A DNA stretch of 62,000 nt from Chrysomallon squamiferum. Lineage: Eukaryota; Mollusca; Gastropoda; Neomphalida; Peltospiridae. Every line of letters starts with the position of its first letter. Position 1 is the first letter of the stretch. Positions 21,807 through 38,165 of this stretch are shown here, piece after piece. Under the pieces are notes generated by a model. The model saw nothing but the letters and a program-made list of their open reading frames with translations. It did not search any database and was not told the DNA's origin. The translations under genes and the position numbers were made by a program. The stretch is taken from the NCBI GenBank assembly GCA_012295275.1, contig CM022670.1, positions 7,856,712 through 7,918,711 on the forward strand, written 5' to 3'.

Positions 21807-21966
21807 ATGAATAAACTGGCTGTCAAGACGTTTGTGTTAATCACTGTTGTGTCTCTGATCATCTTTGCTTTCACTTACAAGAGGTCAACGTTTACAGTCA
21901 TAAAAACAGTGCTGCAGTCACACATTACAGGTAAGATTATGTTTATACAGTCTGTACATCACAGGG

Positions 21967-22059
<93 letters not shown>

Positions 22060-23590
22060 GAGACAAAAAGTAATGTATTTTTTCTCAGAGAAAATAAGAT
22101 AATCTAATAAATGGTAAACTATTCTTTGGTTTAGGAAAAATAAAACTGGAAATAAAAATTACTGATGAAATGAAGTTTAAATGAAATAAAATGGATACAA
22201 ATATACCTAGACTACAAATAATAATATACGTTATGTTTTCTTCTTCTTCTTCACATAGAAAACACCAGAAACAAGGAGGTCCGTAACTCGGTACTGCTGG
22301 AAGACACAAAAAAAGAAGTATGAAGTGAAGTGAATCTTTTGTTTAAACATATATTTCATATTTATACTTATACCGAAATCCCCAATACAAATCTGAATTT
22401 TTATTTTTTACCAGATATATAGTCTATACAGTTTTCTGTTGAAGGTAAATCTTTACAAGAAAAAATCATTATATAATGCAAAAATAGAGAAAATGTCCGG
22501 GAAAACAATAATTTCAAACACTTTCCTCCACTTCCAAATATTTTAAACATGCTCTTGCTTTGACACAAATGTTGGTATCTTTGTGACATATTTAACACAT
22601 CTTTGTATAGAAGGAATTTATAGTTCAGAATATTCAAACTAATAAAACAAGAAAGATAAATTCCAGTCATCCTGATAACCATTTGCGATTATCACTGTTA
22701 AATTTTAGGAAATATAAATAATTAATTCTTCTCTATTTCAGTGCGAATCGGCTATTAAATCTGACTACTTTAAGAATGTATCTCACTACTGTCAGTCACC
22801 GTGCACAAAACTGACCGTCAAACAGATAGTGAAGAAAAACGTGTTCTTTTACAACGACCGATACAAGTTCGTGTTTTGCACTGTTCCAAAAGCTGGAGTC
22901 ACTAACTGGAGACGCGTTTTGCTCGTCTTGTCAGGAAAGCTGAATGTCACCGATCCTATGGGGATTGACAAGAAATTGGTCTTTTCCAAATACTACAGGC
23001 TTTTGTCCCGTCTGGGCGCCCTGTCTGAAAGCGAGATAGAATATAGACTTAAACACTACTACAAATTTGTCTTTGTTAGAGATCCTTTTGTAAGACTCGT
23101 TTCTGGCTACCACGATAAATTCGTTGATCACAAACGTTTTTTAGGAAAAGCGTCAGTGGAGAAACACATAATTAAATCCTACAGAATACGTCCAGGTAGA
23201 AAAGCATTCAGAAGAGACCGTGACGTGAGATTTGAGGAATTCGTCCAGCATGTTGCAGATTCTTCTATCTATAAATTAAACAGACACTGGAGGCCGATGT
23301 CACTGTTGTGTGAACCGTGTTCTATTAAATATGACTTCGTGGGCCACGTGGAAAACGTCGATTCTGATTCCCAGAGAGTCCTGCACGAAATACTCGGTGT
23401 ACGCAGCAAAGTGAAATATCCAAGTAGAAGTGATTATACAAATCAAGAAAGTGAAACACTGCTAGAAGACATGTACAGTAAAATACCTCTTGCCCATTTA
23501 AGCGAACTAAAACATGTATATAGTCTGGATTACTTGCTTTTTAATCTCACCATACCACGAACTGTGGAAAATCTTTTGAAGAGATTGTAG
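21807..23590 (+). CDS. Carbohydrate sulfotransferase, HNK-1ST/CHST8-14-like (Sulfotransfer_2), copy A
   Basis: Three exons: 21807-21930, 22259-22317 and 22742-23590, giving 343 residues. Residues about 5-25 are a single hydrophobic signal-anchor, as in type II Golgi membrane enzymes. The 5'-phosphosulfate loop is VPKAGVTNWRRVL (109-121). The 3'-phosphate site is FVRDPFVRLVSGY (172-184). The family C-terminal features WRPMSLLCEPC, YDFVGHVEN and LLFNLTIP are present; the last carries an N-glycosylation site. Enzymes of this family transfer sulfate from PAPS to sugar hydroxyls of glycoproteins or glycosaminoglycans; the acceptor cannot be told here. It is intact and lies in arm B, with a near-identical partner at 39,943-41,665. 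Confidence 0.92.
21971..22055. repeat. (CT)n microsatellite, 85 bp
   Basis: Located in intron 1 of sulfotransferase A, 40 bases after the donor. The partner arm keeps an equivalent tract at 41,421-41,501 in the same position of sulfotransferase C. Confidence 0.97.
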
Positions 23591-24659
23591 GACGATATTT
23601 GATTATCGAAACCATGTATAGTTATACTGGTTAAACTAAATATGCAAATCTTGACAATGATGTAAATGTACTGCAGAATTTTTAATTTGTTTCCAACTTA
23701 TTGTTTCAATTATTTCTAGGGACCATCTTGTCTGATGATCAAATATGTTAATAGAATAACTTGGAAGTGTCCCGAAATTTTTTTTCTTCATTTAACAAGG
23801 ATGTACTTTACTGAAGTTAAATATGGGAATATATCTGAAATACAACAAAAAAATTATAAAAATAATAATATTAACTGAACATGAACATTACAATTTACCA
23901 CGCAGAGCAGACAATATATTTATTAATAATTCATTAAAAGTTTGAATTCAAGTCATTAGAAGAAGGTTCACCACTGTATGCTAAGTGGAATATACTGGAA
24001 AACATCATTAATGCAAATCCAAGATGACTAATTTGAAATACATCAGTACAGCCAATATGGTTCAGTTATCAGAGTTTTGTTGTAAAATGATTATATGTTT
24101 ACCACATACAGACATGGATATCATTAGGTTCACTTCACTAGTCAATTTTTTCCAGTACTGCTTATTATCTTCTCTAACTTCATCAGCTGCTGTAACAATC
24201 CATAATTTCATGAACATGTAATTTAATGTCCACAGATACCTGAGGTGACTAATGGAATGGAATACATCTGTATTCAATGATTTATTAAACAGTCTTTGAC
24301 AGAAAAAATATCCTTGTGTTGTACGTGTATGAAAGAGAGATGACTGGAGAAAAATAATGAACTGCAGCTGCAGGTCAAGAAAACAAAGCAGACACATTGT
24401 TAGATTCTGATAGCTGAGAAAAATGTTAAGAAAAGGATAAAACAAACAAAACAATTACTTGATGATAAAAATAAAGGGTTGATATAAAGAAAGGAAACCT
24501 GGTGATTGATGGTTATCTTGGTGTCTAAATTTAAAAAGAGCTCTGAAATTCCTACAAACTTTTTTTGTACTTCGTAGGCGTTAGAAACACTCAAAATTTT
24601 TTCTTTTCATAATGCTATTAAAAACCAATTAATTTCAACAAAGGAGTTAAAACATTAAA

Positions 24660-25260
24660 TCTGCTTATTATTATTATTATTATTATTACTATATAATATA
24701 ACATTATTCACATTACTTTATTTATGTAATACTATTATTATTTTTGTTATATAATATTGGTAATACTACAATATATAACATTAGTATTATTACTGTATAA
24801 GATGATTTTACATAGCTCGTATTACTTTATACCATTACTTCATTATGTAATAAAGTATTAGTATTATTATTATATAACATCACTAACATTACTATAAAAT
24901 AAAACATTACCACTGTTATTGTTTATAACATTATCAATATTGCTACATAATCAGGATTAAACATTATAAAACATAACATTATTATATACATAAGAATACT
25001 ATTTCTATGTAACATAACAAATTTATAATACCCTGTAGCAACATTACTGATATTATTATATAACATTACACTTCTACTAATACTGTATAACAAAATATAA
25101 CTAATATAATTATAAAACATAATATTACCACCGAGCAATATTATTAATATTACTTTATAAGTAACATTACTAATAGTACTTTATAAGTAACATTACTAAT
25201 CTTACTATGTAATATAATATTACTACATAACATTATTTCCAATATTGAAATGTAACAATT
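24660..25260. repeat. Degenerate AT-rich minisatellite (TAACATTACTAATATTA-type)
   Basis: About 600 bases built from variants of ataacattactaatatta separated by TA-rich spacers of roughly 20-45 bases. The inverted partner occupies about 38,440-39,125. Unit length is irregular and best settled by a dot plot. Confidence 0.7.
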
Positions 25261-25454
25261 ACCATAAACAGTACAAAGTTTATCAGTGATTATTGAAAAT
25301 CACATCGTTTGTCAAAACTCGAGTTTAAAACTAACACTGCAACATCTGTTTTTGTTGTGAAAGAAAAAAAAATCAATCCAAGTTAACATATAAAAAAATA
25401 GTTTTGAGATACAAGATTGCATTTGAATTTGAAAAACAAATGGAGATGGTTTAA

Positions 25455-29540
<4,086 letters not shown>

Positions 29541-29569
29541 AGTTCACTTCTTATACAAAATGTATTATA

Positions 29570-29783
29570 CAGGGCAGCCCAAAAATAGGTTTACAGTTAC
29601 TAAACTACCGTTTATATGCTTGAAGTTACTTGCTAAGTACAGTTAAGATAAAATACAATGTTGAAGGAGGACATTTTGAGCATGTGAGAGATTAAACAGT
29701 TTCTGTTCAATTCTTGAAACATGCTTATATTTTAAAATATATAGCCTACGTAATAAATGTAAACCTACTTTTGGGCTACCCTG
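29570..29783. mobile_element. Short MITE with terminal inverted repeats, Tc1/mariner-like
   Basis: The left end cagggcagcccaaaaatagg and the reverse complement of the right end (cagggtagcccaaaagtagg) match at all but two of 20 positions. The left flank ends in TA; the right flank reads TG, so a TA target-site duplication is only partly supported. The element is about 214 bp with no coding capacity. It lies 70 bp upstream of the start codon of sulfotransferase B, so it may contribute promoter or 5' UTR sequence. Confidence 0.7.
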
Positions 29784-29853
29784 TGTTATTTATAGTCTAC
29801 TAATTCCTTTTGTTCTTTCTACAAGAAATACCATTCATTTCGGACTTCCAAGC

Positions 29854-30268
29854 ATGAGTAGACTTACTATGAAAGCTTTAATTTTCTCACTGATGATGTC
29901 GTTGACTTTTCTGATGATCAGTTATCATCTGATCAACAAAAACATTGTCAGGAGAGAGCCAGATAATTCCTCTACAGGTAATATTTATTCATACTGAAAA
30001 TGGGCGGGGGGGAATAAAATTAAATTCCAAACAGAAATAAAGATGATTAAATAAGGAATAAAATTAAAAAAAAAATTTAAATATAAAAAAAAATACATAA
30101 ATAATTATATATAAAAATATAAAAAAAATAAAATTAAAAAAATAAAATAAAATAAAATAAAAATACATTCTTAAATGATAGTTTTATTTTATGTAAAAAC
30201 ATTGCTTTCTTTCCATGTCTGTACCTAAGCATGTATATGGCCAACCTCTATGTATGTCTGTGCATTTA

Positions 30269-30307
<39 letters not shown>

Positions 30308-31342
30308 CATTATTTGCAGTTAAATGCGACACTATCGACAACAAGAGTCATTTTTCAAAATTTGCAGTAGGTATAATTTTATTCATTTCATACTTGTACC
30401 TCATTTATTAAACAGACTAATAATATATTGTTCTCGTCTTTATATTCATGCATACATAGGTACACATATACACATATATTAATTTTATTCCAGTGTGAAA
30501 AAGCCGCCAAGAGTAACGATTTCAAGACGTACCAACAATTTTGCCAGTCGCCATGCCAGAAGGAACTAGAAAAGAATTTCGCTAAGAGCAATGATTTACT
30601 CTACAATGACAAGTACAAGTTTATTTTCTGTCCCATTGCCAAATCCGGGGTGACAAACTGGAGACGAATTCTCTTAGTGCTCGATGGACGTTTCAACATT
30701 ACTGATCCTCTTCAAATCAGTCTCTCTCAAGTATACTCGAGAAATTTATATCAGAAGCTGCCGTTCCTGCACAAACTGTCGAAGGAGGAGAAAGATTATA
30801 GACTCAAACATTACTACAAATTCGTGTTCGTCAGAGACCCTCTGGTGAGACTTTTGTCAACATACAAAGACAAATTCACCAGCAATAACCGGTTCGCCTG
30901 GTCCGGCGTGGGAAAACACATAATACAAAACTACAGAATTAACGCAAACAAAACGTCTTTGAAATCAGGGCTGGGAGTCACGTTTGGCGAATTCGTCCAT
31001 TACGTCACCGACACTTCGTTCTATTCGTACGACCCTCACTGGCAGGTAATGTCCATGATGTGTTTTCCTTGTTCCGTTAAATACGACTTCGTGGGTAACG
31101 TCGAAAACGCGGACGCGGACGCTCAGCACGTTTTTAATCGTCTTGGAGTTTCCCATCTAGTGAAGTATCCAAAAAGAAGTTTGGATCATCACTATAATGA
31201 AACTATGACTTTGTTAGAAAAGTTTTTCAAGGAAATACCTTTAATTCATTTAAAGAAACTAAAAACAATTTATCATTTGGACTACTTGCTGTTTAACTTG
31301 ACCATGCCGCCAGTTTTATCAGAACTATTACAAAATGTATGA
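29854..31342 (+). CDS. Carbohydrate sulfotransferase, HNK-1ST/CHST8-14-like, copy B
   Basis: Three exons: 29854-29977, 30320-30366 and 30494-31342, giving 339 residues. Exons 1 and 3 have exactly the same lengths (124 and 849) as in copies A and C; only exon 2 differs (47 versus 59). A type II signal-anchor (ALIFSLMMSLTFLMIS) is followed by IAKSGVTNWRRIL (5'-phosphosulfate loop), FVRDPLVRLLSTY (3'-phosphate site), the WQVMSMMCFPC motif and LLFNLTMP near the end. It diverges from A/C much more than they do from each other, so it is an older paralogue. Its stop codon lies at the boundary of the 3' flank shared with arm A. Exon 2 follows a 36-base T run (30,272-30,307) that extends the pyrimidine tract of its acceptor. 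Confidence 0.92.
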
Positions 31343-34300
31343 AAATGTCTCCATACTCTGTCACGGATGATTATATTGCATCACCCATCTTACATTAAAA
31401 TTAAAAACAACTACAACAACAGTAGGGATATTACTATTATTAGTAGAGTAGGAGTAGTAATAGTAGTTGTAGTTGTAGTAGCAGTAATGATGATGATGAT
31501 GATTTGGTTTAAAACTGTCTGAAAACTGTTATCTAAATTCGGAACATTTTGAAGTTAATAATTAAAATTAATTTAGATTAATCTAGTGGTAAATTTGTTT
31601 CAATGTGTGTACGCACTAAAGTAAAGGAATGAGATAATTTTTACTACACTTCTGTCATAAACCATACACTTCACATGCTTACTACAATCACACAGTTATT
31701 TAATAAATAAAGAACGAGGTACAGAGATCATAATTTACCCTTTGACATGCATTTTATTTTGAAATATTTCAGAAGTTTTTAAATATTTATCACAGAAAAA
31801 TCTTTGCCCAGACGGATCCTGGAGATCTTTGCCGGCTTTGAAAGGATGTAAATAATGATGAGAAGTGTCAAAATATTTCCAAACCGACTTTCTAGCTTCC
31901 CGCCACAGACTCTTCCCTCGTAGATTTACCACGTGATCAAGACTGTCCAATCCGGCGTGGATGCAGGTGACCGTTAGGGCTAACAAGACGTTGTTTTTTC
32001 TGAATATTTTCGCCAGATGAACAAAATCTTTGCCAAATCTCGCTGGAAGATAAAATATGTCCACTGATCTATGAATAACTTTTTCTATTCAAATATTGTG
32101 TTTGTACACTTCTAGAAATTTCTTTATTATCTTGTCGTCAGGGTTGTTTTTGAAATCTGTGTGATTTCGTCCAGCGCGCGATTGACGGCGATTCTTCCCT
32201 GCGGTTTGTTCCAGTAATACCAGAATCTGTGTTTCTCTTCACCACGTCCGACTTTTGTGAACGGATGTTGCAGCCATATTTGATCACGTGGTAAATCAAC
32301 AATGTTCCACGTGTTGAGGAGAATGTCGTCACCGATGTGTAGGAAGCCTTTGACATTGATATTCATACTAGCTGCGTGAATCATGCACGTGTACAAGTAA
32401 AACCACTGATCGACGTCCAAACCTTCCACAAATATAATGTGTTCTATTTTAAATTCTTTCAGAATCGCTTCGAAAGAGGCCAGCTTTGGCCCGCAGTACA
32501 AAATATGTCTAAAATACGGCCTGTGGATGAACTCGATGTAAGGAATATTTTTGTACAAAAAATTTTAATTGAAAATGACGAGTAATAATATGTCTTTGAT
32601 AATGGGAGATAACTATTGACTTACTGAAGTTCTGTGTTGTGGACATAGCTTTTCCATCGGTTTAAAAATATACGACGTCAGAGCAGATGTTTTCGACTCT
32701 TTGTCGCCAAGGTGTATATTAGATGCTAAAGATTTCGGAGGTGAATATATTGCGAGTGGATTCTAATATGATACAAGTTTTTTTCGATACGGTTCTGAAT
32801 ATCCCAACATCTTCAAATCATTTATCCACGAGTCATAAATTTTAACGTCGTTTTTATTTATGAATCTTTCAACAGTTTTTTTGTTGTACAAAACCCGAGC
32901 ACATTTAAACAATGACAAATGTAATGAACAGTTCCAGTTACTTAGTAGCTGTACAAGCTTCTCTGTTGTCGTGTCAACTAACTCTGCTTTTAATAGTAAT
33001 GCTTTCTTTTTGGTAAAACTGCCTATGGAGTGTGCGGTAGAAGACAGGAAACCTGAAGTTCCACCCGATTCCTGAACAAGACGTTGTGCCCAGTATCCAC
33101 GAACTAAATCACACTGCGCATGCTCGCATTTAGTCGGGAGAACAAGAAGCCAAAGAGCTTCGTATAAAAACAAAGTACTGAGAGAGTTGATTGGAGCAAA
33201 GTGATCACGTGATAGAAAAATGGGCGGAGCTGATCTGTCGAAAGAAATATTTTTCACTGCTGATAATAAGGGTGATGAGCTACTGTTTTTGTGAAGGATG
33301 AAGTTTATCTGTGACTGTTGAATAAGAGGTGTGGGAATGTCAACAATACGATATTTATCTTCAGCTTTCCATATAGTGGTCGGAAATCCACGAGGAAATA
33401 ACATGGGATAACCAAAATGGCGGAATGGGTTGAATAGCCGACTGCCACTGAAGAGAAGACCGGTGGAGTTGGTAGAAAATATGAAATCTAATTTACTGAA
33501 ACTGGGAATAATATTGCATTCCGTGTCCAATAGGAACTTCGCTCCTTTGGAAACAGCTTACAGATAACCAAACATTTTTCTGCTTTCCGAATAACGCGGG
33601 ATTATGTGTGTCAGCGAAAACCCAATTCTTCCTGCATTTCATGAGTTAAAAATGTGCACTCAGAAAACCTAGAAGATAGAAAAATTAAATGAAATAATAT
33701 AAATAAATAATAACAGAACTACTAGTACTGTTGCTGCTGCTGTTTCTGTCACTACTACAACTAGTACTACTACCAACAATAATAATAATTTAAAAAAAAA
33801 AAAAATGTACAGTCATTAAACCTTTACTTTAAATATTAACACAAATTATTTCAGTATTTAACACTTCTTAATTTATATTTAAATGCTGAAAACGCTGTAT
33901 TTCTGAATAATCCTGCTGTTATGACCATCAGATCTCGGATCAGTTAATACAGATATCCTTGAATTACGCTAATTTATATATATTTATTTTAACTCTTGTG
34001 TACATGCATGTTGAACTGAGGTTTGAAAGAATTTGTCAACTTAAAGATTTTAATGAAAAGTGAAAATTTAGATTTATCCGCAGCCAGTCGGGCGTTCACT
34101 TCCTCCCACTACCACCGTCCTCCACCCTGGAACTCGTGTGAAGTGAGAAACGTCACACACACCCGAGTTTGGCGGCACCCACACAACAATCCAGCGATCA
34201 GTTAAAGACTTCCTGAAATTCAAAATTCAAACTGATTTTGAAACAACAACAGCGACAACAGCCGTTCCAATGTTTCTTTCGTTTAGCAGCTTAATGCAGA

Positions 34301-34434
34301 ACATTTTTCAAACAAAAATTTAGTAAGCAATGATCGCAGTTTCCTTTAACAAATATAGCTACAAAAATCTTGAAGAATTAACTTTAATTGGCTGTAAATT
34401 AAAATATGACAACAACAGCAACAACAGTAAATAA

Positions 34435-34472
<38 letters not shown>

Positions 34473-35725
34473 TTAAAAAGTGCAGGTGCCATAATACATA
34501 CCTTGGGTTACTGTCTTCGTAGTTAACAGAACCTGATACATCAGAATGTCTGAGTTCCAGTTTTTCCTTTTCAAGATGAGATTTTCTTTTAGACGTGCAG
34601 AGCCAGTTTTGTAGCAAAAACAAAACCGTGCTAACAATAAGAACAATCCATATCGTCTTCATAGCTGTAATACCAACATACCCAACTAAAATACTACATT
34701 TATGAAATGAAAAAGAAGCTTTACATTTAACATAGCTATTACATCATTATTTGAAATAATTCATCTTTACGTTGACTTTATAATGAAGTGAGTGTTATTC
34801 AAGAGAAGTTTTTTTTAAAATTTATATCCAAGTTGATTGAAAGAAAATACCTGTAATAAAGAAATTATAATACCAATGTAAAAAATATTGTCATCTTGCA
34901 CAGAAATGCTTATTAGACATCATAAAAAAAAATTTAATTATATTATGCAGACTTTGTCTAAATAGATTTCTGTGAAGAGTTTAACTAACGCAAGAGTAAC
35001 TGTGGCCCACCACTGGTCACTATATTTTTACTGCAATAAACATCTTAATATAAATTTTAAAAATAGTAATTTGTATACAAAACATGGTATTAATTATGTT
35101 TTTGAGTCTTTGTTCAAATCCAGCCAATGAAACATTTGTAATTCCTAAATGACAGTCACCGTTCAAGTTTTTACCTTCAGATATACATACTAATGTAACC
35201 TAGTATTCTGGTATGTTTAAAATATGACATTATCATTTCATGTCTTCAGTTCCACAATTTGAAACTAATGTTTATTAAATACTGCAACTTGATAAAGAAA
35301 ATTATTCTAATTATTAAAAAATAATAATAATAATAATAATAATATAAAATAAATTAAAAAATAAAATTAAAATTAAAATAAATAAGAAAAAAAATAAATA
35401 TAAAACAAAATAAAATAAAATAAATAAATCTATAATTCTTACATTTCGGAAGCATCATGTGAGCACTTGGGTTCAACAAGTTCTGTTTTTTTTTTTTTTA
35501 TCTCAAGACTTTTGACCAAAGAAAACACTCAGCACGTGTCTGTGTCAGGTGAGACTTGTCTGCAAGGAGAAGCTTGCACATCACACAGACATCTGTTACT
35601 AGTCACCATCTTAGAGAATTTTCTCCAAGTTTTGATTTTACTGATACCATCTGAAACAAGTATTGTCTCTGTAATAGTTTGAAATCTTTCTCCTGTTTCT
35701 ATGTCTCGGTTGTTTCTATATCCAT
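31125..35725 (-). repeat. Inverted duplication arm A' (partner A at about 13,240-18,210)
   Basis: Reverse-complement match to arm A. It starts inside the last coding ~215 bases of sulfotransferase B and ends upstream of STELLO copy 2 near the block at 35,460-35,725. Confidence 0.85.
31735..34662 (-). pseudogene. STELLO-like (DUF288) pseudogene, copy 2
   Basis: Minus-strand exons at 34502-34662, 34078-34212 and 33668 down to 31,735 correspond to those of copy 1. Exon 1 lacks one leucine codon but is open, and exon 2 is open here (CACGAGTTCC). Lesions: the exon 2 donor is ATAAAT instead of GTAAAT; one T is lost early in exon 3 (GGGTTTTCGC); TATGCC has become TAAGCT; 15 bases are lost near 32,780 and the following TGG is TAG; CAGTGG has become CAATAG near 32,620; and GGAATG has become TGAATA near 32,090. 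The A5-run frame shift before the C-terminal block is shared with copy 1. The long internal open frame (32,763-33,530) is a remnant. Confidence 0.88.
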
Positions 35726-36850
35726 CAGGTGACTACAAATACATCACAGTGAAACACATCTGAAATTGCAGACTTATTAAATCAAACAAGTTGAAATACA
35801 TCTAAATTAGAGTGATCAAACCTGTCTCCAAGTCTGCTGTGTATGCTGGATCTGTGTCCACATATTAATACTGTAACAAGACTATTCCCAATGAGGTTTG
35901 ATTATTCAAGAAATGACAACAAAGGTTAAAATTTCATTAAAAAAAAAATCTCAAGCAGATATTTAATATGTGCATTTCAGATGAATGAGAAAAATATCAA
36001 AATGAAAACAAAAAAAATAAAGAAAATTCATAAAATTGAATTATGTGAACAAAAGTCTTCAACACGGGTTCTAGCAGCCAACATGCCAAAAATAAATTAT
36101 TTATTTAAATATTAAATAAATAAATAAATTTTATTAGTTTAAAAACTGTATGAAATATCATGTTCTAAGATGTGTTCTAAGTGCAAAATGCTGATTTCTT
36201 TCACATTTCTCTTGTCAAAAAAAATAAATAAATAAATAAACAGTAATAAAAAATAAAATAAAATCTTTTGAAGATTTTTGGTTTTTAAAAATAACTACCA
36301 AAAATGAATGATCTAAATTCTTTATTAACTAAAAATGCTTTAGTCCTAGTTATTCAAATCAATTTGCAATAAATTTTCAAACAAAATTTGACAAAAATGG
36401 AATGATATAATAATAATAATAATAATAATAATGCATTTTTGAAAAGAAATAAAAATTAAAGTAAATGAAATTGAAATGACGGCAGTAAATAAAGGTAAGA
36501 TAACGAACCGTATTCTACAGTATATTTTTGCATTACAATGCATGCGACAAACAAAAAAATGATAATAATAATAATAATAAATGACTTAGCACTACAAAGA
36601 TTACAGGCATTCTATTTCTTATATATATATTTTTCTTATTATTATTATTATTATTATTATTCGTGGTATTAACGCCTACTGGTTATTACCCATTAATGTT
36701 GAGTGAAAAGGGAAAACAATAGCAAATGTCTGGTTATAGAGTTATCTCCTATGATAACTTGTTCCACATGAAATCATAACTCTGAAAGTTTGCTAGGAAA
36801 TGTTCCCTGCCCTGGCTTCACATCAGCGTTAATGAATTATGCACCTACAT
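35725..36850. other. Non-coding spacer between arm A' and the hAT element
   Basis: AT-rich sequence with (AAAT)n, (AAT)n and (ATT)n tracts near 36,115-36,240, 36,408-36,430, 36,557-36,580 and 36,635-36,660. No gene recognised. Confidence 0.6.
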
Positions 36851-36966
36851 CAGGGGTCGGCAACCTTTTGGAGACGGGGCCAGACAGTATGCAGTGTTTT
36901 GGGGGAGGATCAAGATACCAAATGTATCACGCACGCACGTTCTCACTCTCTTTTTTTTTTTATATA

Positions 36967-37043
<77 letters not shown>

Positions 37044-37199
37044 TGTCTTTAGTACTTAGCACCAAAAAGGGGTGTTGGAAAGTAAGGCTGCTTTGATCTG
37101 GAGGTTTAAAGAAAAAACAACGAAGTTAATGGAATAACTTGTGCAAGTAAACAGTTGGCGGACCGGATGTGGCCCGAGGGCCCAGGGTTGCGACCCCTG
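36851..37199. mobile_element. hAT-superfamily MITE, 349 bp, with 8-bp target-site duplication
   Basis: The left terminus caggggtcggcaacc and the right terminus ggttgcgacccctg form hAT (Charlie-type) terminal inverted repeats. The element is flanked on both sides by acctacat (36,843-36,850 and 37,200-37,207), the 8-bp duplication expected of hAT transposases. Inside are a (CT)n tract (36,969-37,038) and no transposase, so it is non-autonomous. The clean flanks point to a fairly young insertion. Confidence 0.93.
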
Positions 37200-37529
37200 A
37201 CCTACATTATGATTATTGACCGAAAATATTTCCGCAATATTAACAACAGCAACAACGAATTGAAGTAGTGTTCACAATAAACAGAAACCAATATTAGTGA
37301 TGAAAACGTTATCCAACCCCCTAAAAAAAGAGATCCTTTATCAATGAGGATCGATGAAACAAAAATACGTGTTATCGTGACTGAAAATAAATAGGATGTA
37401 AATGATTTACTTTTTGTACATTTAGTAAATTATCGAATGAAATTATCCATTCAAAGACTGAAAGTGAAAGAGGCGATGAGAAAAACTAAATTAGCATGAA
37501 AAATGTGTTCATCATTAAATATCTACGTT

Positions 37530-38165
37530 ACTAAATGTCAACATTTAGAGACAGCCTGAAATTAGAAACCATACTATTTATATATATGAGTAATATATAC
37601 AAAATTAATTAACGAAGTTGTATGTGTAAATATACATGTATAATTCATGTTTCAAATTTCCCTTGAAAGAATACCTATAAAAATATATGTTGTGGAATGA
37701 ATGTGACTCGGTGACTTAATTTCTAGATGACAGAAAATCAAAATGTTAATCATTTAATCGTGTTATCAAAGATCAAAGAAATACTAAAAATAAATTTGAA
37801 TTGTAACTCCTAATAATAATATTCAATTCATTTACTTTAACAGATTATGATCATGATAATTGTTATATAGTTCACTGCATGATTACAGTCATAACTTAAT
37901 TAAAATAAAATCATTTATTAAATGAAATAAAATAATAGTTAAAACTAAATTAAGTAAAATAAAATATTAAAAAAAAAGAGGAAAGCAATTGTTTTTGTCA
38001 ACCTAAACTTTAAAATATATATATATATATATTATTATACTGAAAATGTATTAATAATAATAATAATAAATTGTTTATATATATATGTATATACATATAT
38101 AAATGTCAGAAAGTACATCTGACTCAAATGTAGAAATTTTGCTTAAGAAGGTTGCAAACAATATC
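37530..38165 (+). pseudogene. Inverted copy of the GCNA promoter region and first coding exon
   Basis: From about 37,530 this matches the reverse complement of 55,730-55,480 (for example atatgttgtggaatga and ctcggtgacttaattt). At 38,103 an ATG begins a copy of GCNA coding exon 1 (MSESTSDSNVEILLKKVANN versus the gene's MSESTSDSDVEILLKKIANK). The donor after AACAAG is replaced by AACAATATC, and the 5' UTR acceptor of the gene is missing just before the ATG. It lies between arms A' and B' and is non-functional as part of GCNA. Confidence 0.85.

Noticed and set aside
24660-25260. CRISPR-like or ordered repeat array
   Set aside because: Units and spacers are irregular and AT-rich, and this is a eukaryotic window; it is a degenerate minisatellite.
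32763-33530. 255-codon open frame as a separate gene
   Set aside because: It is an internal piece of STELLO copy 2, bounded by frameshift and nonsense changes relative to copy 1.
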